A stretch of 64,000 nucleotides of DNA. Source: JANQPX01 sp965204405. GTDB taxonomy: Bacteria; Pseudomonadota; Alphaproteobacteria; Geminicoccales; Geminicoccaceae. Made by a program: the position numbers and the translations under genes. Of this stretch, positions 35,558-42,997 are shown piece after piece. Under the pieces are notes generated by a model that saw only the letters and a list, made by a program, of their open reading frames with translations, did no database searches and was not told the origin of the DNA. How positions within the stretch are numbered: position 1 is the first letter of the stretch; each line of letters begins with the position of its first letter. The DNA lies in NCBI GenBank assembly GCA_965204405.1, contig CBDBEN010000005.1, positions 2,976,001-3,040,000 on the forward strand, in the 5' to 3' direction.

Positions 35558-35680
35558 ACCTGACCAGGAAATGCTCTAGTAGCGGCCGACAAAAAAGATG
35601 AAGGCTTGCGCAGTTGCGAGAAGCGTATGTTTATTCTATTTAGCGTCTGTATCGAAATTTTCTGAACCTGAGAGGTGGGG

Positions 35681-36481
35681 ATGAAGCGAGAAATCCCTAG
35701 CGGTGGATTATTCGTTTGGCGAGGTAGTGCTTTTCAAAAGTGGGATGAATCCGCCGACTACCCAGATTTTGAGCACCCGAATGAACGAATATTTAAAAAC
35801 CAGAGTGCGACAAGAGTGGAAAAGGGTTGGTGAGAAAAATGCGAATATTGTTCCGAACTTCTTCTCAGTTTCTCATTCGAATTTAATGACTACGGAGAGG
35901 GGAATGGGGAGTGCCCGGTTTGTGGTTGGATTACTGAAGAAAGCGGCGATCACAATATTCGATATCACGGAGAAAATGAAATTAGGTACTTTGAATTCAA
36001 CGATTAGAATATTCTATTTGAAGAGTTGGGACAGGTACTGTTGCAAAATTCAGAGTATCTATACGATCTTTCTCCCAGGAGATTTGAGGAGCTAATATCT
36101 GATCTGTATAAGAATAATGGCTTCAAAACTGAAATTACCAAAACCTCGCGAGATGGAGGCTATGATGTTCTCCTCTTGGATAGAAACGGTGAAAAGACAA
36201 TTGTAGAGGTGAAGCGCTATCGGGGGAAAGTTGGGGTTGATGTTGTTCGGAAACTCAGAGGCGTTCAACTAACTAGAGGAATAAAAAAGGCTAAGCTTGT
36301 GACTGCAAGTAGCTTTACATACCCTGCTGTCGTCGAAGCAAATGTCGATTTTCCGAGGAACTATGGATTTGAGTTGGACTTAGTCGATTTGGATCAGTTG
36401 CTCAGATTGCTGAATGTGTACCGAGACTCAGATTTCACACTTCCGAGCTTCGATAGTTTCAGGAAGGATGTGTCGACCTAA
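35681..36481 (+). pseudogene. Zinc-ribbon/Mrr-type restriction endonuclease with two in-frame stops
   Basis: A single frame of 267 codons begins at ATG 35681 (GAGGTGGGG upstream) and ends at TAA 36479-36481. It is interrupted by TGA at 35831-35833 (codon 51) and TAG at 36005-36007 (codon 109). The middle part is a zinc ribbon (CEYC ... CPVCGW), and the last part is an Mrr-like nuclease of the PD-(D/E)xK type: LSPRRFEELISDLYKNNGF, DGGYDVLLL and the active-site strand KTIVEVKRYRG. Coding character is maintained on both sides of each stop. Base composition is much richer in A+T than the surroundings, a sign of transfer. It was probably a defence nuclease; decay is likelier than recoding. Confidence 0.75.
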
Positions 36482-36845
36482 GCGCGTCCACCTAGGGTCA
36501 TACCACGCCATAAGGTAGGCTTTTCGCGGCGTCAGCTGCTGTATAAGAAAAGCGGCCATTCGTGCGATCAGACCGCCATTCAGACAGCTTTTCTAGGCAG
36601 CTATGGACGCACGACTTCAGAGATCGAACGCGTAAAGCGTGCCAAAAGCCGCTATGCATCGCCTTAATTGGCATTTGGTGCACGCTCTTCGGACCCCGCG
36701 TGAAAAATCCGTACCGCTCCGGCGATGCAGGTAAAAAATTTCAATCAGAAGCTGCTTCCAGCTATCATGTATTCTGCCGGGTGATCGCTGTCGACGTTCA
36801 TACAAGCTTGTTCTGATAATTTCTTGGTTTGGAAACCCTTCTAAA
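36482..36845. other. Intergenic stretch holding repeat copy B
   Basis: No gene is seen. It contains the 150-bp repeat at 36495-36644 directly after the broken nuclease gene, and then unassigned sequence up to the convergent unknown gene. Confidence 0.5.
36495..36644 (+). repeat. Diverged 150-bp repeat, copy B
   Basis: Partner of 30600-30748 in the same orientation, with blocks CCACGCCATAAGGT, GTCAGCTGCTGTAT, AAAGCGGCCATTCG, CAGCTTTTCTAGGCAGCTAT and GAACGCGTA. The two copies enclose about 5.7 kb that includes the nucleotidyltransferase, the IS91-type element, IS630 and the nuclease. Confidence 0.6.
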
Positions 36846-38318
36846 TTAGCGCTCGGATTCTATCGCCTCAATGTCTGCATAGATCCTATCAAAATCGACA
36901 TCGAAACCAACAAAGCACGACTCGAACCGTTCTTTTCCAAACACGTCGAGACTTCTACCAAGCCCTCGATCAAATAGGTCTCGTATCTGCCGATTATATC
37001 GCAATCCTGCTCGTGGAAGGCGAGCTGCTTCATACCAATGATTCACCGCATCACATAGCAAATCCAGGCGGCCAACCTTTGCGGCCCTCATCGCATTGTT
37101 TGCGGCTACCGCTGTCAACGCTGCATGAATCGCGTTTGGTGACGCGGCGGAAGTTGCATGTTCCAGCATTGTTTTGCTCAATCGACCCAAGCGCGCGTAC
37201 GTCTTCGCATCGAGATCTCCAATCATCGCAGAATGAAGAACCAAGTTCGAAACAAAAAATGTAGAATAGAGTGGCATTCGTTTCGTAACTTCGAGTGCGA
37301 GGTCCGCATTCGCATTCAGCAATTCGAACGCGTCGAGAATAAGCGCTTCAAACGCTTCATCCGAGTTACGGAATTCATAACTATATCTTGATATCAAATT
37401 CGAGGTCCGGTTTACTGCTTTTATTCGGAGTAGAGGCGATGCGGTGTCTAGACTTGCAAATTCTCTCCCAGCAATTAAAGTCTTCCTGAGCGCGTCGGGA
37501 AGCGCTGACTTCAGTTTCGCCTCTTCATCGTCGGAAATCGGATTTATGCCGTTTTCTCTATGCTCTTCGAACAAGCTGAATACCTTCACGTGGGCAGCTT
37601 CGAAATCCAACAATGTCGAATAGCCAGGAAATTGCGAATCTAACTCGCGGGAAGCGGAGTATAGACGTGTACGTTGCAGACGCTTTTCAAGATGATCTAG
37701 AATCTCTTTGGAGTTTGCTGTAATATGGCTGGCAGACTTTTTTGATCCATCTATGTAGAAAAACGTATCATATAATGATTCTTTGTCCTTCAACTCAAAG
37801 CCGTAATGCATGTCAGGATTGTAGACATAATGTCCACCCCTAACCCCATAGATAACTTCGATACTGTTGAAATTATCTCGCTCCCAGAGCCGTGCTGTTT
37901 CGCTGTCACGAAGCCAAAGGAACGTTTGTAGACGGCTTATCGCATTACAATCTAAACTTAGTAGACTATCGCAAGAACGGTTGGCCCATGTCAGGAAGCT
38001 CTCGATTGCAGCCGAACCTTGGTCTGAATACTGGTTGAGACGTATATGCTTATCGAACGGATCTTCGCCCCGATTTTCGAAGAAAGCGACGGCCGTACTG
38101 CGAATTAGAACAGATATTAACCCCGCCGCCTCCAATTCAGTCACGGGTGGTAGGCGGAAAGATTGAGGGAAATACCAAGCGGGCGCGAAGATTTCCACAC
38201 TGTCCACCACATGGTTAGGATAGTACTTGATCCTTAGCGTACCGGCCTCTTGGCCACCGGGGTCAGCCAAAACCTCAAGTGCAGCTGCGGCACCGGTACG
38301 GTCGAGCCATTTGAGCAC
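36846..38318 (-). CDS. Hypothetical 490-residue protein, partner of a small membrane protein
   Basis: I do not recognise this protein. It has no signal peptide or membrane helix. The first 230 residues look mixed alpha/beta (IKYYPNHVVDSVEIFAPAWYF; VIYGVRGGHYVYNPDMHYGF), and the rest looks helical. No nuclease, NTPase or HTH motif is visible. It starts 12 nt after the stop of a small membrane protein gene, so the pair is probably one operon. The location between a broken Mrr-type nuclease and small accessory genes is typical of defence islands, but no function should be assumed. Confidence 0.6.
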   Translation of the reverse strand: MLKWLDRTGAAAALEVLADPGGQEAGTLRIKYYPNHVVDSVEIFAPAWYFPQSFRLPPVTELEAAGLISVLIRSTAVAFFENRGEDPFDKHIRLNQYSDQGSAAIESFLTWANRSCDSLLSLDCNAISRLQTFLWLRDSETARLWERDNFNSIEVIYGVRGGHYVYNPDMHYGFELKDKESLYDTFFYIDGSKKSASHITANSKEILDHLEKRLQRTRLYSASRELDSQFPGYSTLLDFEAAHVKVFSLFEEHRENGINPISDDEEAKLKSALPDALRKTLIAGREFASLDTASPLLRIKAVNRTSNLISRYSYEFRNSDEAFEALILDAFELLNANADLALEVTKRMPLYSTFFVSNLVLHSAMIGDLDAKTYARLGRLSKTMLEHATSAASPNAIHAALTAVAANNAMRAAKVGRLDLLCDAVNHWYEAARLPRAGLRYNRQIRDLFDRGLGRSLDVFGKERFESCFVGFDVDFDRIYADIEAIESER

Positions 38319-38330
38319 GTCCGACTCGCG

Positions 38331-38705
38331 CTAATCTTCAGCGTAATAATCCGCATAAACGGTTTCCTCCGCGCTCCTTACATTCAGCACATTGACGTAA
38401 GGGTTTGTCCAGAAGCGCCTCCGCAAGTCGTTAGCTATCGGATCAAATGTTACTTCCTCTCCGTAGAAATGCACGCCAACCACGAAATCTCCCGACTTGA
38501 TAGTCGGCGGGGTACTGAATAGGGCCTTATAGTCGTGTCGGATTAGTCGAGATGCCTCCCTTGCTCCCTCGTATTTGTCCAGCAGGAAAATAGCTCCAGC
38601 AACCAGAACGAATATGAGCGATGTTATACCGATGCCAAGTCGGCTAACAAAGAAGTCCCAAAGTATCTTCAGGACATCAGGCTTGAGGTTTTTCAGTTCG
38701 CTCAT
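38331..38705 (-). CDS. Small single-pass membrane protein (124 residues), first gene of the unknown pair
   Basis: Residues 1-22 are cytoplasmic-like and amphipathic, followed by one hydrophobic helix (IGITSLIFVLVAGAIFLL) and a soluble domain of about 75 residues (SGDFVVGVHFYGEEVTFDPIA). It has no lipobox or cleavable signal. It leads the two-gene unit with the 490-residue protein. A sensor or anchor role is possible but unproven. Confidence 0.55.
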   Translation of the reverse strand: MSELKNLKPDVLKILWDFFVSRLGIGITSLIFVLVAGAIFLLDKYEGAREASRLIRHDYKALFSTPPTIKSGDFVVGVHFYGEEVTFDPIANDLRRRFWTNPYVNVLNVRSAEETVYADYYAED

Positions 38706-38885
38706 TCTGGCTACCTCGCATCATCATCGCAGCCGAACAATAGTACCAAATTGAAGCCGGTGGTATGGAATTTCGCGGATCAAGATATACTCTCGCATGA
38801 CTGCTTCGGGGTCACTTTGAGACGATAAGATAGCTCCCACAAAGTCCGCAGTTGATCGCTTACCGGGAACCGGAGTAATCGATCG

Positions 38886-39026
38886 TCAGAACGATGGCAG
38901 GCCGAACTGAGCGTAGAGAAGAACAAAAAACAAGGCGAACGACACGAGGCCTATAGCCAAAACGAACACGTTGCCGGCAGCGACCAGGTCAATGCCGCCG
39001 TCATCATTTCTTAATTTGATTGTCAT
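38886..39026 (-). CDS. Tiny membrane protein (46 residues)
   Basis: From the ATG at 39026 (AAGGGC upstream) the product has a charged start (TIKLRNDDGG) and one hydrophobic helix (NVFVLAIGLVSFALFFVLLY). It lies 38 nt after the stop of the 84-residue protein gene on the same strand. No family recognised. Confidence 0.4.
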   Translation of the reverse strand: MTIKLRNDDGGIDLVAAGNVFVLAIGLVSFALFFVLLYAQFGLPSF

Positions 39027-39064
39027 ATCGGTGCCCTTGAAAATCCACGCGTCCAACAGGGTTA

Positions 39065-39319
39065 CTATGCAGCCGCGAGCTCCGGCTCCATAAAAGCCTC
39101 TTGGGCCTCGTGGATGATCATGACGTCGGCGCACAATCCACCACCTTGCCGCCAAGACACCTCCACCTGATCGGCGCTGCCATCAGGCCCCTCGGTCAAC
39201 AACAGCGTTGCCGGCGTTCCAGGCCAGACGTTTTCATAATGCTGTCTCAGCGGGAGTTGCACGTCCTGCAAAAACCCGCCTGGACACACAAGCTGGTGGA
39301 CAATCGACTGCTTAAACAT
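39065..39319 (-). CDS. Small hypothetical soluble protein (84 residues)
   Basis: The ATG at 39319 follows AAGGGA at 6 nt; another ATG two codons earlier lacks room for a ribosome site. The product contains a beta-rich looking middle (NVWPGTPATLLLTEGPDG) and an acidic end. No family recognised. It may form an operon with the tiny membrane protein downstream. Confidence 0.4.
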   Translation of the reverse strand: MFKQSIVHQLVCPGGFLQDVQLPLRQHYENVWPGTPATLLLTEGPDGSADQVEVSWRQGGGLCADVMIIHEAQEAFMEPELAAA

Positions 39320-39735
39320 ATGCATTCCCTTGGTCAGAGCTTTAAATGCTCTCCCCAGGGCTGCACGGCGACGCTCGAAGCGCCTGAAAACCTAAAACGG
39401 CAACGCCGCCGTGACTCTCCACCTTCGCCGGCCCAAAAGAGCCGCCGCCGAGAATAGTCAGCCGACGTCGGTACGCACAAACAGCGAGTAGTGTCTCGCT
39501 GCATATAAAGAGGGCCAATCCGCCGGAAACGCGGTGTTTTCTAACGGCCCCTTCGTGCTAAAGAGTTGAACAGCCATGACGAGATGTACCTCGTTGTGGT
39601 CAGGTGCCCTTAGCGTGAGTGTAGGAGCTTACGCTTTGGGTACCGCTTCCGGTTTCGGCAGCGGAAAAATAATAACACAGTTGGCGCGTAAGGGAACAGC
39701 TCGCACAACCACCAGAAGAACTGATTTCGGGCTGT
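39320..39735. other. Stretch without a convincing gene
   Basis: A 62-codon plus-strand frame at 39576-39764 has a possible hydrophobic start but overlaps the better-supported tiny gene on the other strand. Nothing else is recognised. Confidence 0.35.
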
Positions 39736-39846
39736 TTAGAAGATCAATTTACCAAGACAGATAGCGATCAACGTTACGCTCACGGCCGCTAGACAGAGGA
39801 CAATAATGAGCCCCTCTTTGCCTAGCTCGTCTAAATTTGGCGTCAT
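39736..39846 (-). CDS. Tiny membrane protein (36 residues)
   Basis: A 37-codon frame from ATG 39846 to TAA 39736-39738, with AGGAG 9 nt upstream. The product is MTPNLDELGKEG followed by one hydrophobic helix (LIIVLCLAAVSVTLIAICLG) and KLIF. The ribosome site and clean hydrophobic segment support it, but it is short and unmatched to a family. Confidence 0.4.
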   Translation of the reverse strand: MTPNLDELGKEGLIIVLCLAAVSVTLIAICLGKLIF

Positions 39847-40089
39847 CCGTTCCCACTCCTGTTGCAACGGTGTCCGTTGATGGATGGGCGGCACCGTCAC
39901 TTGTTGGGACCAAAATGACGGTGCCCGGATACGCCGCGCCCGCTAGGAGAAGACGCCGACGTTTCCTACGAATGCGATGCTAAGTATTAGCTTTTGGGGA
40001 CTCAACCGGAACATCTGAATTTATCAGAATTGCGGTGGGGGGTTGCAAAATCGAATGCTATCAAGCAGGTGCGTATCAAAAGCGCCTGG

Positions 40090-40302
40090 TCACGGCAACA
40101 GCGAGAGCACAGCGTCGGCCAGGCCGACGATCGCCGCCTTCGACGCTTCCTCAGGCCCCATGCCATCGACGCTCTTCATGTACGCGCGCAGCTGGGCCGC
40201 GGTTGCCAGGTTGTCTTCTGCCAGCACCAGGCCTTCATTCAAGGGAACTGAAGCGATCAGCCGCGCGAGCGAAGGAGGTTCCGGACGCTCGTCGAGAGCT
40301 AC
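40090..40302 (-). pseudogene. C-terminal fragment of an unidentified protein
   Basis: The minus-strand frame is open from a TAA (40303-40305) to a TGA (40090-40092) for 70 codons and reads well as protein (LARLIASVPLNEGLVLAEDN, then GMGPEEASKAAIVGLADAV), but has no credible start. It is likely the tail of a disrupted gene. Family not recognised. Confidence 0.35.
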
Positions 40303-40410
40303 TTAAGCGGCGTTTCTTGTCATCAACTCTTCTTGATCGTCGTTTGAGATTTCGGCGCTTTGTCGAAGCCTCGAACCATAGCCACCATCTGATTGTGAAC
40401 CAATGAGCTT

Positions 40411-41508
40411 TCATGCAGGGAAGCTACGGAGGACCGTAAAACGTTTGCCGATTCTGATCATGGGCTGCTCGATGACGGTGTAGCAGGCCCATGAGGCGAG
40501 CAAAGTGAGCGCGACCGCGAAGGGCCAGGTCTGCCAGTCATGCGGCCCCCACGGCAGGAAATGCGCCGCTACGTGGTTCATGATGGAATGAAGAAGGTAG
40601 ATCGAGAATGACAGCCGTCCGATCCAGACCACCGGCGGCAGGTTGAGCGCCCAACGGAGGATATCGGAGCGCTTAGCAAAGAGAATGTGCGCCATGATGA
40701 CGGCGAGTGCGGCGCCCTGGAGCGTGTAGCGAATCGTCGACCTGGAAAAGTCATCCCGCATAAGGAAGACCATCAGGATGAAAGCTACCGCAATCCAGAA
40801 CGCCAGAGGCTTGGTGACCTGGTCGATGACTACCCTGTGACGCTCAGAATGCGTCACCACGGCCAGGATGCACCCCTATAGGATGCTCTCGATTCTGCAC
40901 TCGGTCGATCGATAGGTGTATTCAAAAGCAACCGTCGGCTCCAACGTCATGGCGTAGCCAAGGCGAAAGCAGAATGAGATCAGACAAATGACAAAGAGGC
41001 CGGCAAGGGCCTTTCGCCATCCGAATGTCAGCAGCCCAACCAGGACAATTGGAAAGGCCGGATAGAAATGCTCCTCGACGGCGAGCGACCAATGCTGCGT
41101 GAGCGGGCCATGAAAGGTGCCCATGCCGTTGATGCCACCAGGGTAGTAATTCTGTGCAAAGAGCACCGAGGCGAGTGCCCGATCCCAGGTCACCCAATCC
41201 TTGCCGAGCATGTCTTGAACGGCAGCAGCGGTAATGAGCGTCACGATGATCGCCGGAAGCAACCGAAAGACGCGGCGCTTGTAGAACGCGATAAGGTCGA
41301 TGAAGGTGGTTCGCTGCAGTTCGCCGAGCAACAACCTGGTGATGATGAGGCCGGAAATGGCAAAGAAGATCGTGACGCCGAAACCGCCAGGGATGATCTG
41401 GATCTTGGTGAAGTGAGCAGCGACGACGATGCTGACGGCGACGGCGCGAAGCCCATCTAGGGAATGAACGCGGGAGCCATCTGGTGCATAGGAGACCTTT
41501 TCCATCAT
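40411..41508 (-). pseudogene. Acyltransferase 3 (OafA-like) interrupted by an amber codon
   Basis: One frame of 366 codons encodes an inner-membrane O-acyltransferase: DGSRVHSLDGLRAVAVSIVV with the conserved Arg, AHF, FFAISGLIITRLLL, FYKRRVFRLLPA, GPLTQHWSLAVEEHFY and a C-terminal series of membrane helices. A TAG at 40876-40878 splits it at RIESIL*GCILAVV; a tyrosine codon often occurs at this place in the family (SILYG). The start overlaps the preceding small gene (ATGA). The product would be cut after about 210 residues and lack half its helices, so it is probably inactive unless the stop is suppressed. Confidence 0.8.
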
Positions 41509-41804
41509 AGCCCCTCGACGGCCATGATTGGACGGGAAGGAATGCTTCGGGGCGGGTGGGACGACCAGGGTATCGGCGAGAGACCGGTGGAACCGCCTGC
41601 GCCCTCTTCATGCGATCGATCAGGAGATGGACCATGATCGCCAAACGCTCCGGCCATGCTCAACAGTCCGAGCACGGCTATGATGATCATCCCACCAGAG
41701 ACGATGTAATTGACATGATCGTTGAGAAGTTGTTCGGGGGATCTTGTTTCTGTTTCCATGATGCGTTTCTCAAATGAGGGAGGGTTGTGGTCGTGGGGTA
41801 TCAC
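41505..41804 (-). CDS. Small membrane protein (99 residues)
   Basis: The GTG start overlaps the stop of the DUF3268 gene (GTGA), and the stop overlaps the acyltransferase start (ATGA), so the three are tightly coupled. The product has one hydrophobic helix (IVSGGMIIIAVLGLLSMAGA) and a proline-rich tail. An ATG at 41759 is an alternative start. Family unknown. Confidence 0.45.
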   Translation of the reverse strand: MIPHDHNPPSFEKRIMETETRSPEQLLNDHVNYIVSGGMIIIAVLGLLSMAGAFGDHGPSPDRSHEEGAGGSTGLSPIPWSSHPPRSIPSRPIMAVEGL

Positions 41805-42376
41805 CAGGGCACCTCATCGAGTGAGGCCTGTTTTGGGCAGAAGAGTGGGCCAGTGATGCTGGGTGCGCCGTCCCGACTAGGCTTGCGTCGGCCGCGGCCA
41901 TGTTTCTTGCGCTTCCGGTCGCTCTCGGCCTCCTGGGCGAAGTTGCGCCGCGCGTCGTTCCATTGTCGGATGGTGTCGGGGGGGTGGTCCTTGAGCGCGC
42001 GCCAAGCATCGCGGCATCTTTCGATCGTAAACATGCCGGTGTGGCATTGCTCTGGCTCGATACCGAGGGCCTTGGCCAGGAACTTGTAGGTCCGCCTTCT
42101 GGCCGGCTTGGGATCCTGCGCCGACTTCCACAACGGATCGAGCATCAGCTCGTGAAGCTTGCTCCGAGCATCGCGTGTTCGCTTATCCGCCGCGTGCCCA
42201 AGCGGCATTGTTGTGTCCGGATGACAGCCGACGCGTGCGTCACAGTGGTCGCAGACGTAGAAATTTTTGTGATGGAGGTCCGTCCGAGGCGGGTATATCT
42301 CGGCGCCGTCCGTCAGCCGGCAGTCGCTTTCGCAATGGAAGCAGGTGGCGGAAACTTGGTCTGACTGGGCGCTCAT
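41801..42376 (-). CDS. DUF3268-like zinc-finger protein (phage/island type)
   Basis: A 191-residue protein with two cysteine pairs at the N-terminus (CFHCESDC and FYVCDHCDARVGCHPDTTMPLGH), matching the DUF3268 zinc-finger family found in phages and mobile islands, where PLG and a following RKxxH-type helix are conserved. The C-terminal half is basic (DRKRKKHGRGRRKPSR), suggesting nucleic-acid binding. It is the first gene in from the tRNA-Thr end of the island. Confidence 0.7.
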   Translation of the reverse strand: MSAQSDQVSATCFHCESDCRLTDGAEIYPPRTDLHHKNFYVCDHCDARVGCHPDTTMPLGHAADKRTRDARSKLHELMLDPLWKSAQDPKPARRRTYKFLAKALGIEPEQCHTGMFTIERCRDAWRALKDHPPDTIRQWNDARRNFAQEAESDRKRKKHGRGRRKPSRDGAPSITGPLFCPKQASLDEVPW

Positions 42377-42412
42377 CGCCGAATCGCCCTTGATTGCGGC
42401 GATTTTTTTGCG

Positions 42413-42530
42413 GCGTGTGTCAGATATGTGCCAATATGGTGCCTGCTTCGTATGGCCCCGTATGGCCCTCTATAGCTTTTGGCTATAGAAGTAGAAACAC
42501 CAAGTGCTTGATTTTGTGGGAGATAGGTGG
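42413..42530 (+). repeat. Diverged direct repeat, right copy, abutting tRNA-Thr
   Basis: Partner of 18762-18880. Its end, GATAGGTGG, runs directly into the 3' end of the tRNA-Thr gene (the final TGG is the complement of the encoded CCA). This position, just outside a tRNA 3' end, is where integrative elements leave their attachment-site arm. Confidence 0.55.
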
Positions 42531-42602
42531 TGCCGCCACAAAGATTTGAACTTTGGACCTCACCCTTACCAAGGGTGCGCTCTACCCCTGAGCTATGGCG
42601 GC
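42528..42602 (-). tRNA. tRNA-Thr (anticodon GGT)
   Basis: A complete cloverleaf on the minus strand: acceptor GCCGCCA pairing with TGGCGGC, D arm GCTC...GAGC, anticodon stem CACCC/GGGTG with loop TTGGTAA (anticodon GGT), T arm CAAAG-TTCAAAT-CTTTG, discriminator A, and CCA encoded at 42530-42528. The mature 72-nt body is 42531-42602. Its 3' end faces the mosaic island to the left. Confidence 0.93.
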
Positions 42603-42681
42603 ACAGGCATGGTTGCTACATGCCACAGCAGCCCGGCAGGCGCAAGTCCGTGTCTTGGGATAACTTGGAATAGGAAAATCG

Positions 42682-42864
42682 ATGTTGCCTGAAGACGCTG
42701 CCGATAACCGGTCATCAAAAAGCACAGAAAAGCCGAAAGAACCCAGGCTTACGCCACGGGCGGAAATGAGCAAGGCGGAACGGGCGGAGCGGGTCGCTGC
42801 CGAGATGCGCAGGAATTTGCTCAAGCGAAAGCAGCAGCAACGGCAAAAGCGGCGTGAAGCATAG
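42682..42864 (+). CDS. Small basic conserved-type protein upstream of murA
   Basis: A 60-residue protein rich in Lys, Arg and Glu, ending in a helical basic stretch (NLLKRKQQQRQKRREA). Short proteins of this composition commonly lie next to murA in alphaproteobacteria. No membrane segment or motif. Function unknown. Confidence 0.5.
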   Translation: MLPEDAADNRSSKSTEKPKEPRLTPRAEMSKAERAERVAAEMRRNLLKRKQQQRQKRREA

Positions 42865-42997
42865 GAATTTATCGACCTGCCGGTCACGGCAAACTTGAGC
42901 GAAGATCGTTAATCCCTTAAAACCGCGTTAGGTTGTTGTTTATCCCATAGCCGTCAAGAACCCTGGTCCGGTGTTATCCAGGGAGATCCGGAATTCA

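Larger units (their letters stand above)
34524..35576 (+). mobile_element. IS630-family insertion sequence, copy 2 (identical to copy 1)
   Basis: Same ends (GAGCACTTCC / GGAAATGCTC), same TA flanks (34522-34523 and 35577-35578) and no sequence difference noticed from 16324-17376. The outer flanks of the two copies differ, so each is an independent insertion rather than one copy of a larger repeat. Confidence 0.93.

Noticed and set aside
35681..36481. Selenocysteine at the TGA of the nuclease frame
   Set aside because: No selenocysteine insertion hairpin is apparent after the TGA, a second stop (TAG) follows, and the family is not a selenoprotein family.
26384..41508. Genetic-code change to explain stops
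   Set aside because: TAA, TGA and TAG are all involved, and the same three codons end normal genes across the window.
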